A DNA stretch of 10,323 nucleotides from Flavobacteriaceae bacterium UBA5079 (GTDB lineage Bacteria > Bacteroidota > Bacteroidia > Flavobacteriales > Flavobacteriaceae). The position numbers and the translations under genes were made by a program. Position 1 is the first letter of the stretch. Each line of letters opens with the position of its first letter. Shown here one piece after another: positions 1-6,941 of the stretch. Where the stretch lies: the NCBI GenBank assembly GCA_002414705.1, contig DIAL01000089.1, positions 23,059 to 33,381 on the forward strand, in the 5' to 3' direction. Under the pieces are notes generated by a model. The model was given only the letters and a program-made list of their open reading frames with translations. It made no database searches and had not been told where the DNA came from.

Positions 1-64
1 TAAAACGATCGCTTAAATGAGAACCTAGAAAACCAGCCGCTCCTGTTATTAATACCTTTTTCAT
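1..64 (-). CDS. NAD-dependent sugar-nucleotide epimerase/decarboxylase, N-terminus only (runs off the left edge)
   Basis: Only the first 21 codons are visible. They read as a beta strand followed by GAAGFLG at residues 8-14, the GxxGxxG dinucleotide-binding loop of extended short-chain dehydrogenases that act on nucleotide sugars. The ATG overlaps the last base of the upstream UDP-glucose dehydrogenase stop codon (TAATG), so the two are almost certainly translated in succession. Following a UDP-glucuronate-producing enzyme, the likeliest roles are UDP-glucuronate decarboxylase (giving UDP-xylose) or UDP-glucuronate 4-epimerase (giving UDP-galacturonate). That choice is inference from context; the substrate-specific residues lie outside the window. 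Confidence 0.85.
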   Translation of the reverse strand, partial: MKKVLITGAAGFLGSHLSDRF

Positions 65-1374
65 TAATCTATTGTCTTTCTTCCTATTGAACTATAATAA
101 AAGCCTTCATTTTTAATATCCTGAACGTCGTATAAATTTCTACCATCAAAAATAACTGGTGCATTCATTTCAGATTTCAGTTTATTAAAATCTGGTGTTC
201 TAAAGATACTCCATTCTGTACAGATAATCAAGGCATCGGCATTTTGAATTGCCGAGTACATATCTGATGCAAACGTAACTTGATTTCCAAATTTTCGTTC
301 AACGTTCTCCATGGCTTCTGGATCGAATGCGGTTATGGAAGCGCCATTTTTAAGTAAATCTTCTATAATATATAAAGCTGGTGCTTCACGAATATCATCG
401 GTTTCTGGTTTGAAAGCCAAGCCCCAAATAGCTATTTTTTTGTCTTTTAAATCGCCTTTAAAAAACGCATCAATACGCGGTAAAAGTACTCGTTTTTGTA
501 TATCATTTACCTTAATAACTGCATTTAGAATATCAAAGTTATAATTATTGTCTTTTCCTGATTTATGGAGTGCTTTAACGTCTTTAGGGAAGCAAGAGCC
601 ACCATATCCAATTCCAGGAAATAGGAAGCGTTTACCAATTCTTGAATCGGTTCCCATACCAATTCGTACTTTATCAACATCAGCTCCAACTTTTTCACAG
701 AAGTTTGCTATTTCGTTCATAAAGGTAATTTTGGTTGCTAAAAATGAATTAGCTGCGTATTTGGTAAGTTCTGCCGATTTCTCATCCATGATAATTATCG
801 GATTTCCAGAGCGCACAAATGGCTTATAGAGTTTTTCCATAAGTTGAGTTGCTTTATCTGAACTGGAACCAATAACAATACGTTCTGGCTTTAAAAAATC
901 TTCAACCGCAAAACCTTCCCGTAAGAATTCTGGATTGGAAACCACATCAAATTCTACAGTCGTTTCATTAGCAATAGCTTCAGTAACACGATCGGCTGTT
1001 CCTACAGGAACGGTACTTTTATCGACAATTACTTTGTAGCTTTTTATTAATTTTCCAATATTTTTTGCAGCTCCTAACACATAGGATAAATCAGCCGAGC
1101 CATCTTCATCCTCTGGAGTTGGTAGTGCCAAGAAAATAATATCGCCATGGTTTAGGCCTTCTTCCAATGAGGTAGAAAACTTTAAACGATTTGCCTGTAT
1201 GTTTCTATCGAAAAGTGTATCTAGTAATGGTTCGTAGATTGGTACGATACCATCTTGCATTTTTTTAACTTTACTTTCGTCAATGTCTATACATAAGACA
1301 TTGTTACCTGTTTCGGCTAGACATGTTCCGGTAACTAAACCTACATAGCCTGTTCCTATTACTGATATGTTCAT
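64..1374 (-). CDS. ugd: UDP-glucose 6-dehydrogenase
   Basis: Cytoplasmic enzyme that oxidises UDP-glucose to UDP-glucuronate with two NAD+, supplying acidic or pentose precursors for the polysaccharide. The 436-residue length is normal for the family. An N-terminal Rossmann domain opens with GTGYVG (residues 7-12). The central domain carries the conserved ELTKYAANSF stretch with Lys205, and GGSCFPKD places the catalytic cysteine at Cys261. The C-terminal UDP-binding domain contains AFKPETDDIREAP (about 320-332). All key residues are present, so it should be active. It starts 30 bases after the upstream membrane-protein gene and overlaps the downstream epimerase start by one base. A GDP-mannose or UDP-ManNAc dehydrogenase is the alternative within the superfamily, but the motif set and the epimerase/decarboxylase neighbour favour UDP-glucose. 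Confidence 0.95.
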   Translation of the reverse strand: MNISVIGTGYVGLVTGTCLAETGNNVLCIDIDESKVKKMQDGIVPIYEPLLDTLFDRNIQANRLKFSTSLEEGLNHGDIIFLALPTPEDEDGSADLSYVLGAAKNIGKLIKSYKVIVDKSTVPVGTADRVTEAIANETTVEFDVVSNPEFLREGFAVEDFLKPERIVIGSSSDKATQLMEKLYKPFVRSGNPIIIMDEKSAELTKYAANSFLATKITFMNEIANFCEKVGADVDKVRIGMGTDSRIGKRFLFPGIGYGGSCFPKDVKALHKSGKDNNYNFDILNAVIKVNDIQKRVLLPRIDAFFKGDLKDKKIAIWGLAFKPETDDIREAPALYIIEDLLKNGASITAFDPEAMENVERKFGNQVTFASDMYSAIQNADALIICTEWSIFRTPDFNKLKSEMNAPVIFDGRNLYDVQDIKNEGFYYSSIGRKTID

Positions 1375-1396
1375 TTATTGTATTTTAAGTAGCTTA

Positions 1397-1404
1397 CAAA
1401 TATA
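1397..1404 (-). promoter_or_regulatory. Candidate -7 promoter element ahead of ugd
   Basis: The minus strand reads TATATTTG, an exact match to the Bacteroidota -7 consensus TAnnTTTG, ending 22 bases before the ugd ATG in the 30-base gap after the preceding gene. No TTG is present at the usual 17-23 base spacing, so this is at best a weak internal promoter that would let ugd and the epimerase be expressed apart from the rest of the operon. The match may be chance in AT-rich DNA. Confidence 0.3.
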
Positions 1405-2547
1405 TCATATTCGACTATCTTCCTTAAAAGATTCTCTAATAATCAATAAGTAAATAGCAATGTTGGAATATGTAAAAAAATTTCCAGCAATAAAAATAAT
1501 GCTTATTACCACAAAAAGAAATAAAGTAGATATTTTATTTAATTTAAAGGTTAAAAAGACTTTTGAGAGGGTTATTAGGTAGACTACAGCTCCAATTATT
1601 CCAAAGAAAAACAGAAGATCAATAAATCCCATTTCAGATTTTAAAGAAAAATCATTTATACCTCCTATCACATAATTAGTCAAATGCCAATTATCTTTTA
1701 AAAAGGGTAAGGTATCATTCATTAAATTATAATTTCTGAAGGATAATAATGTGGTTAGAAAGCCATCATTCACTCTAATATCATTAAACACTCCGAATTG
1801 AAAGAAATTTAAATATCCGAAAATTATTAAAATAATTAGGAGTAACGATATACCGATTATTATTTTCTTGTTTTTGGTGAATGCAAATAAATAATAGACT
1901 AAAATAAAAAATACGGATACATAAACAGCTTTAGTGCCTATTAACAAACTACCCAATAAAATGAAAATGGCCATTGGTTTGACTATAAAATTTTCTTTGT
2001 ATTTATTTAAAAAATAAAATAGTGTTATTATGTAAATATATGATCCGGTTGACGAATTTACGAACAACCCGTTATAACCGAATCTATCACCAGTGTAAGA
2101 CTTTAAAAAATGAATACTAAACAGGAAGCCAATAAAAACTAAAACCGTATTTAATGTTATAATGTATTCAAATGTTTTAAATAAAATATCACGTGCTTTT
2201 TCATTAAGCGGTTTTTCCTTAAAATAGAACAATAATAAAAGTAGAAATAAGTACTTAAAAAAAAGACTAATAATATCAATCTGGAATGAGTTTGGAATAA
2301 ATAATTGACCAAATAAGAAGCAACCTAATATGGCACAAAACAATAATTTAAGCTTTATATCTTTACTAAAAACCAACGAAATAGTGAAAAGACATAAAGC
2401 AAGACCCTTAACTATTATTTGTGTCATTGAATTTTCATGGAAATAATATATAGATATTTTACCAATATTTTCTGATATAAAAAATAATAGTAATAATAAC
2501 GAGGCTAAATAATTAGTTATAAAAATTGTGGCCTTATTATTTATCAT
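1405..2547 (-). CDS. Polytopic membrane protein, polymerase/ligase-like (third Wzy/WaaL-type protein of the operon)
   Basis: A 380-residue, very hydrophobic protein with about ten predicted membrane helices, for example near residues 7-25, 45-61, 66-83, 92-109, 128-148, 170-184, 191-205, 209-224, 229-246, 310-328 and 341-357. The longest non-membrane stretch is about 247-305. Features resembling bacterial glycan polymerases are an RFGYNGLF segment (155-162), a GTK segment at a helix start (204-206), and SEMGFIDLLFFFGIIG (304-319), which recalls the acidic-D-x-L...GxxG helix of Wzy-like exopolysaccharide polymerases. It starts inside the acetyltransferase gene (11-base overlap) and is followed by ugd. 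Likely role: joining repeat units, or ligation, on the periplasmic face of the inner membrane. The family is inferred from topology, short motifs and context; no catalytic residue is certain. Confidence 0.7.
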   Translation of the reverse strand: MINNKATIFITNYLASLLLLLFFISENIGKISIYYFHENSMTQIIVKGLALCLFTISLVFSKDIKLKLLFCAILGCFLFGQLFIPNSFQIDIISLFFKYLFLLLLLFYFKEKPLNEKARDILFKTFEYIITLNTVLVFIGFLFSIHFLKSYTGDRFGYNGLFVNSSTGSYIYIITLFYFLNKYKENFIVKPMAIFILLGSLLIGTKAVYVSVFFILVYYLFAFTKNKKIIIGISLLLIILIIFGYLNFFQFGVFNDIRVNDGFLTTLLSFRNYNLMNDTLPFLKDNWHLTNYVIGGINDFSLKSEMGFIDLLFFFGIIGAVVYLITLSKVFLTFKLNKISTLFLFVVISIIFIAGNFFTYSNIAIYLLIIRESFKEDSRI

Positions 2548-3073
2548 TTCTATATTTTAATATTTTGGCAGGAACACCACCTACAATAGCAAAATCCGGG
2601 ATGTCTTTTGTAACTACGGCTCCTGCTGCTACGATTACATGGCTTCCTATGTTACAGCCTGCCGTAACAATAACATTTGCACCTAGCCAAACATCATTTC
2701 CAATACATGTTTCAAAATAATTTTTCCCCTGTGCTTGTATTGGTATATCTAAACTGTCATATCTATGATTTCTGGAATAGACTTTAACGTCTGGTCCCAT
2801 TATAACATTATTTCCAATATGCACATTAGCCTGAATTAAACAGTTAGTTCCTAATTCTGAATAATTACCCAAGGTTGCATTCGGTGATATTTCGGCTCCT
2901 TTTTTCACTCGCGGTTTATGTCCACATTTCTTCAGATATTTGCGAACCAAAAAGCTTCTCAATTTTGGGAAAAATAGAGCATAAGGTCTATAATCTTCAG
3001 GTGTTTGTTTAAAAAATAAAACATATACTAAATATACTATTTTTCTAAAGGAAGATATATTATTGGTTTTCAT
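2537..3073 (-). CDS. Hexapeptide-repeat O-acetyltransferase (left-handed beta-helix family)
   Basis: A 178-residue acyltransferase that probably moves acetyl from acetyl-CoA to a hydroxyl of the polysaccharide or of a lipid-linked sugar. Residues 1-55 form a basic, partly hydrophobic N-terminal extension. From about 58 the sequence becomes imperfect [LIV]-G-x-x hexapeptide turns (ATLGNY, VHIGNN, TCIGND, CNIGSH). RNHRYD (101-106) provides the likely catalytic His103 of the maltose/galactoside/colanic-acid acetyltransferase group, and the C-terminus has the typical GGVPAKILKYR end (165-175). It overlaps the upstream ligase gene by 14 bases and the downstream membrane protein by 11, indicating translational coupling. 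Family confidence is high; the acetylated sugar cannot be read from sequence. Confidence 0.9.
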   Translation of the reverse strand: MKTNNISSFRKIVYLVYVLFFKQTPEDYRPYALFFPKLRSFLVRKYLKKCGHKPRVKKGAEISPNATLGNYSELGTNCLIQANVHIGNNVIMGPDVKVYSRNHRYDSLDIPIQAQGKNYFETCIGNDVWLGANVIVTAGCNIGSHVIVAAGAVVTKDIPDFAIVGGVPAKILKYRNDK

Positions 3074-4289
3074 TACTTAAAGCTATTTTATTTATGGCAA
3101 AAAACATGGCAAAAAACGTTATTCCCATATTACGAACCAACACATTTTCAGTAGTTGAGATACAAATCACGAATACTATTAACAGTAATTGCTCATATTT
3201 TTTTGTTTTGATTGCTTGATAACTATTGAAAGTTAAGAAAAAGAAGAAGACTGTTAAACCCATTAATCCTAATTCTATCAAATAATTTAAATACTGATTA
3301 TGCGAATTGTATTTTTTTTCAAAAGAAAAGAACATTTCATTTTCAATATAAGCTTCTTTTAACACTGTCATTTCCATTCCTGTACCATAACCAAAAAATG
3401 GTTTTTCCAAAACTTTTTCAACTGCTACTTGCCATCTTGCCATTCGTGAATCAGAAACTAATTTTTTAGTTGTATTACTATTACCTACATTTTCTGTTAA
3501 ATCCCAAACAATACCTCGTTGCCATTTTTTAACGAAATATGTGTCTTTCAAAACATAAAGCATAGACACCATTAAAAACAAACCCGTTCCTAGTACAATT
3601 AAACGTTGTTTTTTGCTTTTTAATTTTAGAAACACATAAAATAAAGCGTATATAAGGGCTGCAATAAAAACAATACGGCTGTTCAGAAATAGTAAGCTCA
3701 CGAAAAACACTGAATAAATTACTATCTGAATTTCTTTTGCTAATTTGTAGTGGTTAAATTCCCACATAGCAGAACTTACCAAAATGTATAAACCTAAATA
3801 TGTAGGATGGGAATCATGCAAAGGCAGAACGAATTTTTGAGTTGTATACCTATAACTAAACAAGTATCTTAAAGTGAAATTTTCTGCATCTATGTAATTT
3901 ATGAGAACATTTATGAGTAAAAATAAACAAACAAAAAACAAGCTTATTGTTAACCCAAAAAATAATGATTTCTGGACTTTTCGAAAATCTAATTTCGATT
4001 TAAAACCTAGAACTAAAGGTATTATTAGAAAAGTAGCTATCCTCCCTAAAAAATTAAAACCAGTACTAAAATTGTCCGAATAAAAAACACCTAAAACATA
4101 TGCAAAAAATAGCATAGCTGTGGATGTTAAAAAGAATTTATAATTGTAGGTTACGTTTTTTTTGTCAATCTTAAAAACAACAATAAAAATAGATAATGCC
4201 AAAAAAACATTACTTGCTGGTAAATATATGGGCACAAAGAAAGAAAATAGAAAGAAAGGTATTAGTGAATATTTATCTATGTAATTCAT
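3060..4289 (-). CDS. O-antigen ligase / Wzy_C-domain membrane protein (WaaL- or Wzy-like)
   Basis: A 409-residue polytopic inner-membrane protein with about eleven helices. The large periplasmic loop (about 250-335) carries the Wzy_C (O-antigen ligase) signature: SRMARWQVAVEKVLEKPFFG (281-300), then YGTGM, then NSHNQYLNYLIELGLMGL (328-345) with His330 as the conserved loop histidine. A further conserved-type arginine sits in LNSRIVF (Arg205). Such proteins use undecaprenyl-diphosphate-linked glycan as donor, either polymerising it (Wzy) or transferring it to lipid A or another acceptor (WaaL). The ATG overlaps the upstream stop as ATGA (4 bases). Because a separate Wzy-type polymerase lies directly upstream, ligase is the more economical role here, but sequence alone does not separate the two. 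Confidence 0.88.
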   Translation of the reverse strand: MNYIDKYSLIPFFLFSFFVPIYLPASNVFLALSIFIVVFKIDKKNVTYNYKFFLTSTAMLFFAYVLGVFYSDNFSTGFNFLGRIATFLIIPLVLGFKSKLDFRKVQKSLFFGLTISLFFVCLFLLINVLINYIDAENFTLRYLFSYRYTTQKFVLPLHDSHPTYLGLYILVSSAMWEFNHYKLAKEIQIVIYSVFFVSLLFLNSRIVFIAALIYALFYVFLKLKSKKQRLIVLGTGLFLMVSMLYVLKDTYFVKKWQRGIVWDLTENVGNSNTTKKLVSDSRMARWQVAVEKVLEKPFFGYGTGMEMTVLKEAYIENEMFFSFEKKYNSHNQYLNYLIELGLMGLTVFFFFLTFNSYQAIKTKKYEQLLLIVFVICISTTENVLVRNMGITFFAMFFAINKIALSNENQ

Positions 4290-5503
4290 TTAAATCCTTT
4301 TAAACTAAAATTAATCCTGTAAGTCATAATCTTTATTAATGCAATAATTATTAACATAATGTAAAACGTTAAATCAAAATATCCTGTGTGAATGCACATA
4401 AGTGTGTTAATGGTAAACAATGCATATAAAGTTAAAGAAAATGGATCCTTTTTTTCTTTCATTATTTTCTTTATGTACTCAATGAGAAAGGCAATTAGCA
4501 AGAAACCAAAAAACACCAGAAAATATCCACCGTCTATAAATAAGGCACCTTGTAAAGTAGGCGTTATACTCCATGGTTTTCCATTTGGCATTTTTCTTGC
4601 TCCAACAATTTCGCCTACAATATTTCTAACCCCTAATTGACTTCCTGGTAATAATGTTTTAAAATTAGAAAAAGCTAATCCTAAATAATACGGCTTATTT
4701 TCTGTTTTTTCAATGATAGTTTTAACCATTTGCTGGTCAAATCTAAAAAGAGCGAGTGTTGGTATAAATTGTTTTAAAACAGGTTTATCCTCAAAATATG
4801 TTATGTCCATATTCTTGTAATAACGTGTTAGGCTATACTTTAAACTCACTCTAAAGGAAGAGATATAAGACATTAACATGACCACCACCAACAAGCCAAT
4901 TAGGTTTTTTTTGGTAAAAATATTCTTATACCTATTTTGAAAATCATTTCTAATTACAAAAAAAAGAATAACAGTACCTCCCACTAAAATTATTAAAGGA
5001 GATCTGTAACCTAAAGAAATTATAAATAAGGCTTGCGTTATGATGAAAATTATATATTTAATTTTAAATTTTTTGTTTGCTAAAAGTCTTTCAGCAAAGA
5101 AAATTAATGATATAATGATGCTTGTATAAACTATAACATTTGTAATAGCAAAAGTCCCAAACCTTTTAGTAGCCGACAATATTAGTATGCCTCCATTTAG
5201 ATAATGCGTTAAAATAATTAAGCAAAAACTGAATGTATTTATCAAAACAAATAAAACAAAAATTACTTTAGGTTTAAACCTCCCTTTTATATTACTTTTA
5301 AACTTTATTTTTATTGTGCGTGTGAATAAAGTGCCTATTAAGAAGCCTATAAAGCCCAAAAAGCATAATATGTATAATTTCGTGTTTTCTAATATTTCAG
5401 AAAAAAAAGGAAAGTTTATAATTCCTGTCAAATTAACAGCAAGAAAAATAACCAAAAATATTCTTAAATAAGGTAATGGTTTGATTTCAATATTTTCATT
5501 CAT
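4286..5503 (-). CDS. wzy: O-antigen/capsule repeat-unit polymerase, Wzy-like
   Basis: A 405-residue polytopic membrane protein, first gene of the minus-strand operon. It shows helices throughout, SLGYRSPLI (about 163-171) with a likely functional arginine, a long hydrophilic loop (about 217-315) with a LPGSQLG segment, and TPTLQGALFIDGGYFLVFFG (315-334), the T-x-x-G...D-G-G pattern of oligosaccharide repeat-unit polymerases. Its expected role is joining flipped repeat units at the periplasmic face. A GTG at 5509 would add two residues, but the ATG at 5503 is preferred: the best promoter would start transcription near 5516, leaving about 12 bases of leader before the ATG and almost none before the GTG. 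The stop overlaps the next start by 4 bases. Confidence 0.82.
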   Translation of the reverse strand: MNENIEIKPLPYLRIFLVIFLAVNLTGIINFPFFSEILENTKLYILCFLGFIGFLIGTLFTRTIKIKFKSNIKGRFKPKVIFVLFVLINTFSFCLIILTHYLNGGILILSATKRFGTFAITNVIVYTSIIISLIFFAERLLANKKFKIKYIIFIITQALFIISLGYRSPLIILVGGTVILFFVIRNDFQNRYKNIFTKKNLIGLLVVVMLMSYISSFRVSLKYSLTRYYKNMDITYFEDKPVLKQFIPTLALFRFDQQMVKTIIEKTENKPYYLGLAFSNFKTLLPGSQLGVRNIVGEIVGARKMPNGKPWSITPTLQGALFIDGGYFLVFFGFLLIAFLIEYIKKIMKEKKDPFSLTLYALFTINTLMCIHTGYFDLTFYIMLIIIALIKIMTYRINFSLKGFK

Positions 5504-5514
5504 AATCACTTTTG
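5480..5514 (+). promoter_or_regulatory. Weak candidate promoter for the divergent glycosyltransferase
   Basis: The plus strand has TTTG (5480-5483), a 23-base spacer and CACTTTTG (5507-5514), one mismatch from TAnnTTTG. Transcription would begin near 5520, giving a leader of about 40 bases before the ATG at 5561. It overlaps the start of wzy, so the two divergent transcription units would share or compete for the same short region. The spacing is at the upper limit and the -7 box is imperfect. Confidence 0.25.
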
Positions 5515-5521
5515 TATACTA

Positions 5522-5550
5522 CAAAAATATGCAACTTAAAAAACAAACAA
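5522..5550 (-). promoter_or_regulatory. Promoter of the minus-strand polysaccharide operon
   Basis: The minus strand has TTG (5550-5548), an 18-base spacer, then TATTTTTG (5529-5522), an exact fit to the Bacteroidota sigma-A pattern TTG-N17-23-TAnnTTTG. Transcription should begin near 5516, about 12 bases before the ATG at 5503. It is the best promoter in the window and would drive everything from wzy down to ugd and the epimerase. Confidence 0.6.
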
Positions 5551-5560
5551 GAAATAAACT

Positions 5561-6634
5561 ATGAAATTATTTTTAATCTCAAATATGTATCCATCTGCAG
5601 CAGATTCTTTATTTGGAGTTTTTGTTCAAAACTTTAAAAATGAATTAGAAAAACAAGGTGCTACATTTAGTAAATTAAGTTTAATAAAAGGAAAATCTAG
5701 TTCAATCTTTAAAAAACTATCAAGTTATATAAATCATTATTACAGTTGTATTAATAATTATGCATCCAATGATTATGATTTAATATATGTACATTATTTA
5801 ACGCATCACATTCCTATATTATCACTCTTTAATTTAAACAAAAAGAAGGTGGTAATAAACTCTCATGGAAGTGATATTATTGGTTTACAAAATTCCCCTT
5901 TTTTAAATTTTTTTGCTAAACGGATTTTAAAAAAAGTACATTTGATAGTTGTTCCTACAAGTTATTTTAAAGCAAAAATTATAGATTATTATCCTTTTTT
6001 AGATTCAAACAAAATCTATGTTTCACCATCAGCAGGAATAGAAGCTCATAAATTTTATTCAAAACAACAAAAAACATTTACCAGTAAAACCCTTTCATTA
6101 GGTTTCATTTCTCGTTTTATAGAAGAAAAAGGTTGGAAAACATACTTGCAGGCATTAGTTGAACTAAAAGAAGCGGAGATTCCTTTCAAGGCAGTAATGG
6201 CTGGGAAAGGTCCAGACGAAAGTCAGATTTTAGAATTTATTGAAGAAAATGAATTGAGCACAAATCTCAATTATTTAGGATTGGTTAAACAAGACGAATT
6301 AATTGATATTTATAATGATTTAGACCTCTATATTTTTCCAACTTATAGAGAAGCTGAAAGTTTAGGATTAACAGGTTTAGAAGCCATGTCCTGTGGTGCT
6401 GCAGTAGTATCATGCAATGTTTCTGGACCAACAACATATGTTGAAAATAATATAAATGGTTATTTATTCCCACCTAAAGACACCACAGAGCTCGTAAAAA
6501 TCATAAAGCACTATTATAAACTCAACTCTAATGAAAAAGAAAAAATGTCACTTGCGGCCTTAGAGACTGCTAAACAATATGAAAGTAAACGTGTCAATAA
6601 AAAACTGTATGAAAAACTTATTCAAACGTTGTAA
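5561..6634 (+). CDS. Family 4 glycosyltransferase (GT-B fold)
   Basis: A 357-residue retaining glycosyltransferase that transfers a sugar from a nucleotide-sugar donor onto the growing lipid-linked oligosaccharide at the cytoplasmic face. The N-terminal half opens with the FLISNMYPS strand-turn and the Gly18-Val20 loop typical of GT4 enzymes, with HGSD at 102-105 in the acceptor domain. The C-terminal donor domain has RFIEEKGW (Arg185 and Lys190, diphosphate contacts), AGKGPDE (214-220) and the E-x7-E motif REAESLGLTGLEAM with Glu266 and Glu274, followed by GxxVV and NGYLFPP. The length is full and the motifs intact. It is the only plus-strand gene in the window, divergent from the operon and ending 4 bases from the wzx relic. 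No Shine-Dalgarno sequence precedes the ATG, as is usual in this phylum. The sugar transferred cannot be inferred. Confidence 0.92.
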   Translation: MKLFLISNMYPSAADSLFGVFVQNFKNELEKQGATFSKLSLIKGKSSSIFKKLSSYINHYYSCINNYASNDYDLIYVHYLTHHIPILSLFNLNKKKVVINSHGSDIIGLQNSPFLNFFAKRILKKVHLIVVPTSYFKAKIIDYYPFLDSNKIYVSPSAGIEAHKFYSKQQKTFTSKTLSLGFISRFIEEKGWKTYLQALVELKEAEIPFKAVMAGKGPDESQILEFIEENELSTNLNYLGLVKQDELIDIYNDLDLYIFPTYREAESLGLTGLEAMSCGAAVVSCNVSGPTTYVENNINGYLFPPKDTTELVKIIKHYYKLNSNEKEKMSLAALETAKQYESKRVNKKLYEKLIQTL

Positions 6635-6640
6635 AATATC

Positions 6641-6669
6641 ATTTATATATATTCTTTCTTATATAAATA
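6641..6669. terminator. Possible weak AT-only hairpin between convergent gene ends
   Basis: ATTTATAT at 6641-6648 can pair with ATATAAAT at 6661-6668, plus one more A-T pair inside. It lies where the glycosyltransferase and the wzx relic meet. The stem holds no G or C and no clear T-tract follows in either direction, so it may not act as a terminator. Confidence 0.15.
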
Positions 6670-6899
6670 ACACTCACCAGATTCCAAAAATCTAAACTAA
6701 CTGACGTTGCAATAGCAACACCATTGACACCATAATTATTAACTAAAACCAAGTTTAGAGAAATGTTAATTAGTAAAGCTATAAAAAGTATGTTTTGAAA
6801 AGCTTTCTGGCTGCGTGTCATTTGTAGAATAGACCCAACAGGACCACAAACTGCATTGAACATTGGCCTACACATAAAATGATCAATGCTTTTTTCCTA

Positions 6900-6915
6900 G
6901 CTTAAAATTTTAAGC
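6900..6915. repeat. Perfect 16-base palindrome at the relic boundary
   Basis: GCTTAAAATTTTAAGC is self-complementary over all 16 bases. It sits where similarity to the intact wzx gene fades, 26 bases past the stop codon of the secreted-protein gene. On the plus strand it is followed by ATTTTTG, on the minus strand by an A-run, so it resembles a terminator only for plus-strand transcription, and a poor one. It could also be a recombination scar or coincidence; the intact wzx copy has the non-palindromic version CTTAAAATCTTC here. Confidence 0.4.
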
Positions 6916-6941
6916 ATTTTTGAATTACGTTTTCTGAACAA

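Larger units (their letters stand above)
6639..6915 (-). pseudogene. Degenerate 3' end of a second wzx flippase gene
   Basis: The stretch ending at the TGA at 6639-6641 encodes a near-copy of the C-terminus of the flippase at 9527-10323. From FNAVCGPVGSILQMT to the end, 51 of 72 residues match by eye, with two membrane helices. The longest open frame starts at an ATG at 6875, but its first residues are out of frame: a one-base deletion near 6861-6863 (GAAC-ATTGG against GAACAGTTGG in the intact copy) separates it from LIILCVGQ, which is still readable upstream in another frame. A second one-base loss near 6891-6896 and a loss of similarity by about 6915 follow. There is no start codon context and none of the upstream half of the protein. 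It is a relic, unlikely to be functional, and too diverged from the intact copy to be a recent duplication. The remaining bases of this 307-base gap (6916-6941) hold no gene. Confidence 0.85.

Noticed and set aside
311..829. Two plus-strand open frames (311-544 and 548-829) opposite ugd
   Set aside because: They lie antisense inside a fully conserved UDP-glucose dehydrogenase, resemble no family and have no leader; they mirror its codon pattern.
2526..2720. Plus-strand frame opposite the acetyltransferase
   Set aside because: Antisense to the conserved hexapeptide repeats; the compositional regularity of the repeats explains the open frame.
3901..4640. Plus-strand frames (3901-4083 and 4392-4640) opposite the ligase and polymerase genes
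   Set aside because: Short, antisense to clear membrane-protein genes and without recognisable domains.
5504..5509. GTG at 5509 as start of the polymerase
   Set aside because: The ATG six bases downstream is a stronger start and leaves a workable leader from the predicted transcription start.
6285..6473. Minus-strand frame opposite the glycosyltransferase
   Set aside because: It covers the E-x7-E catalytic region of the real gene on the other strand and reads as low-complexity sequence.
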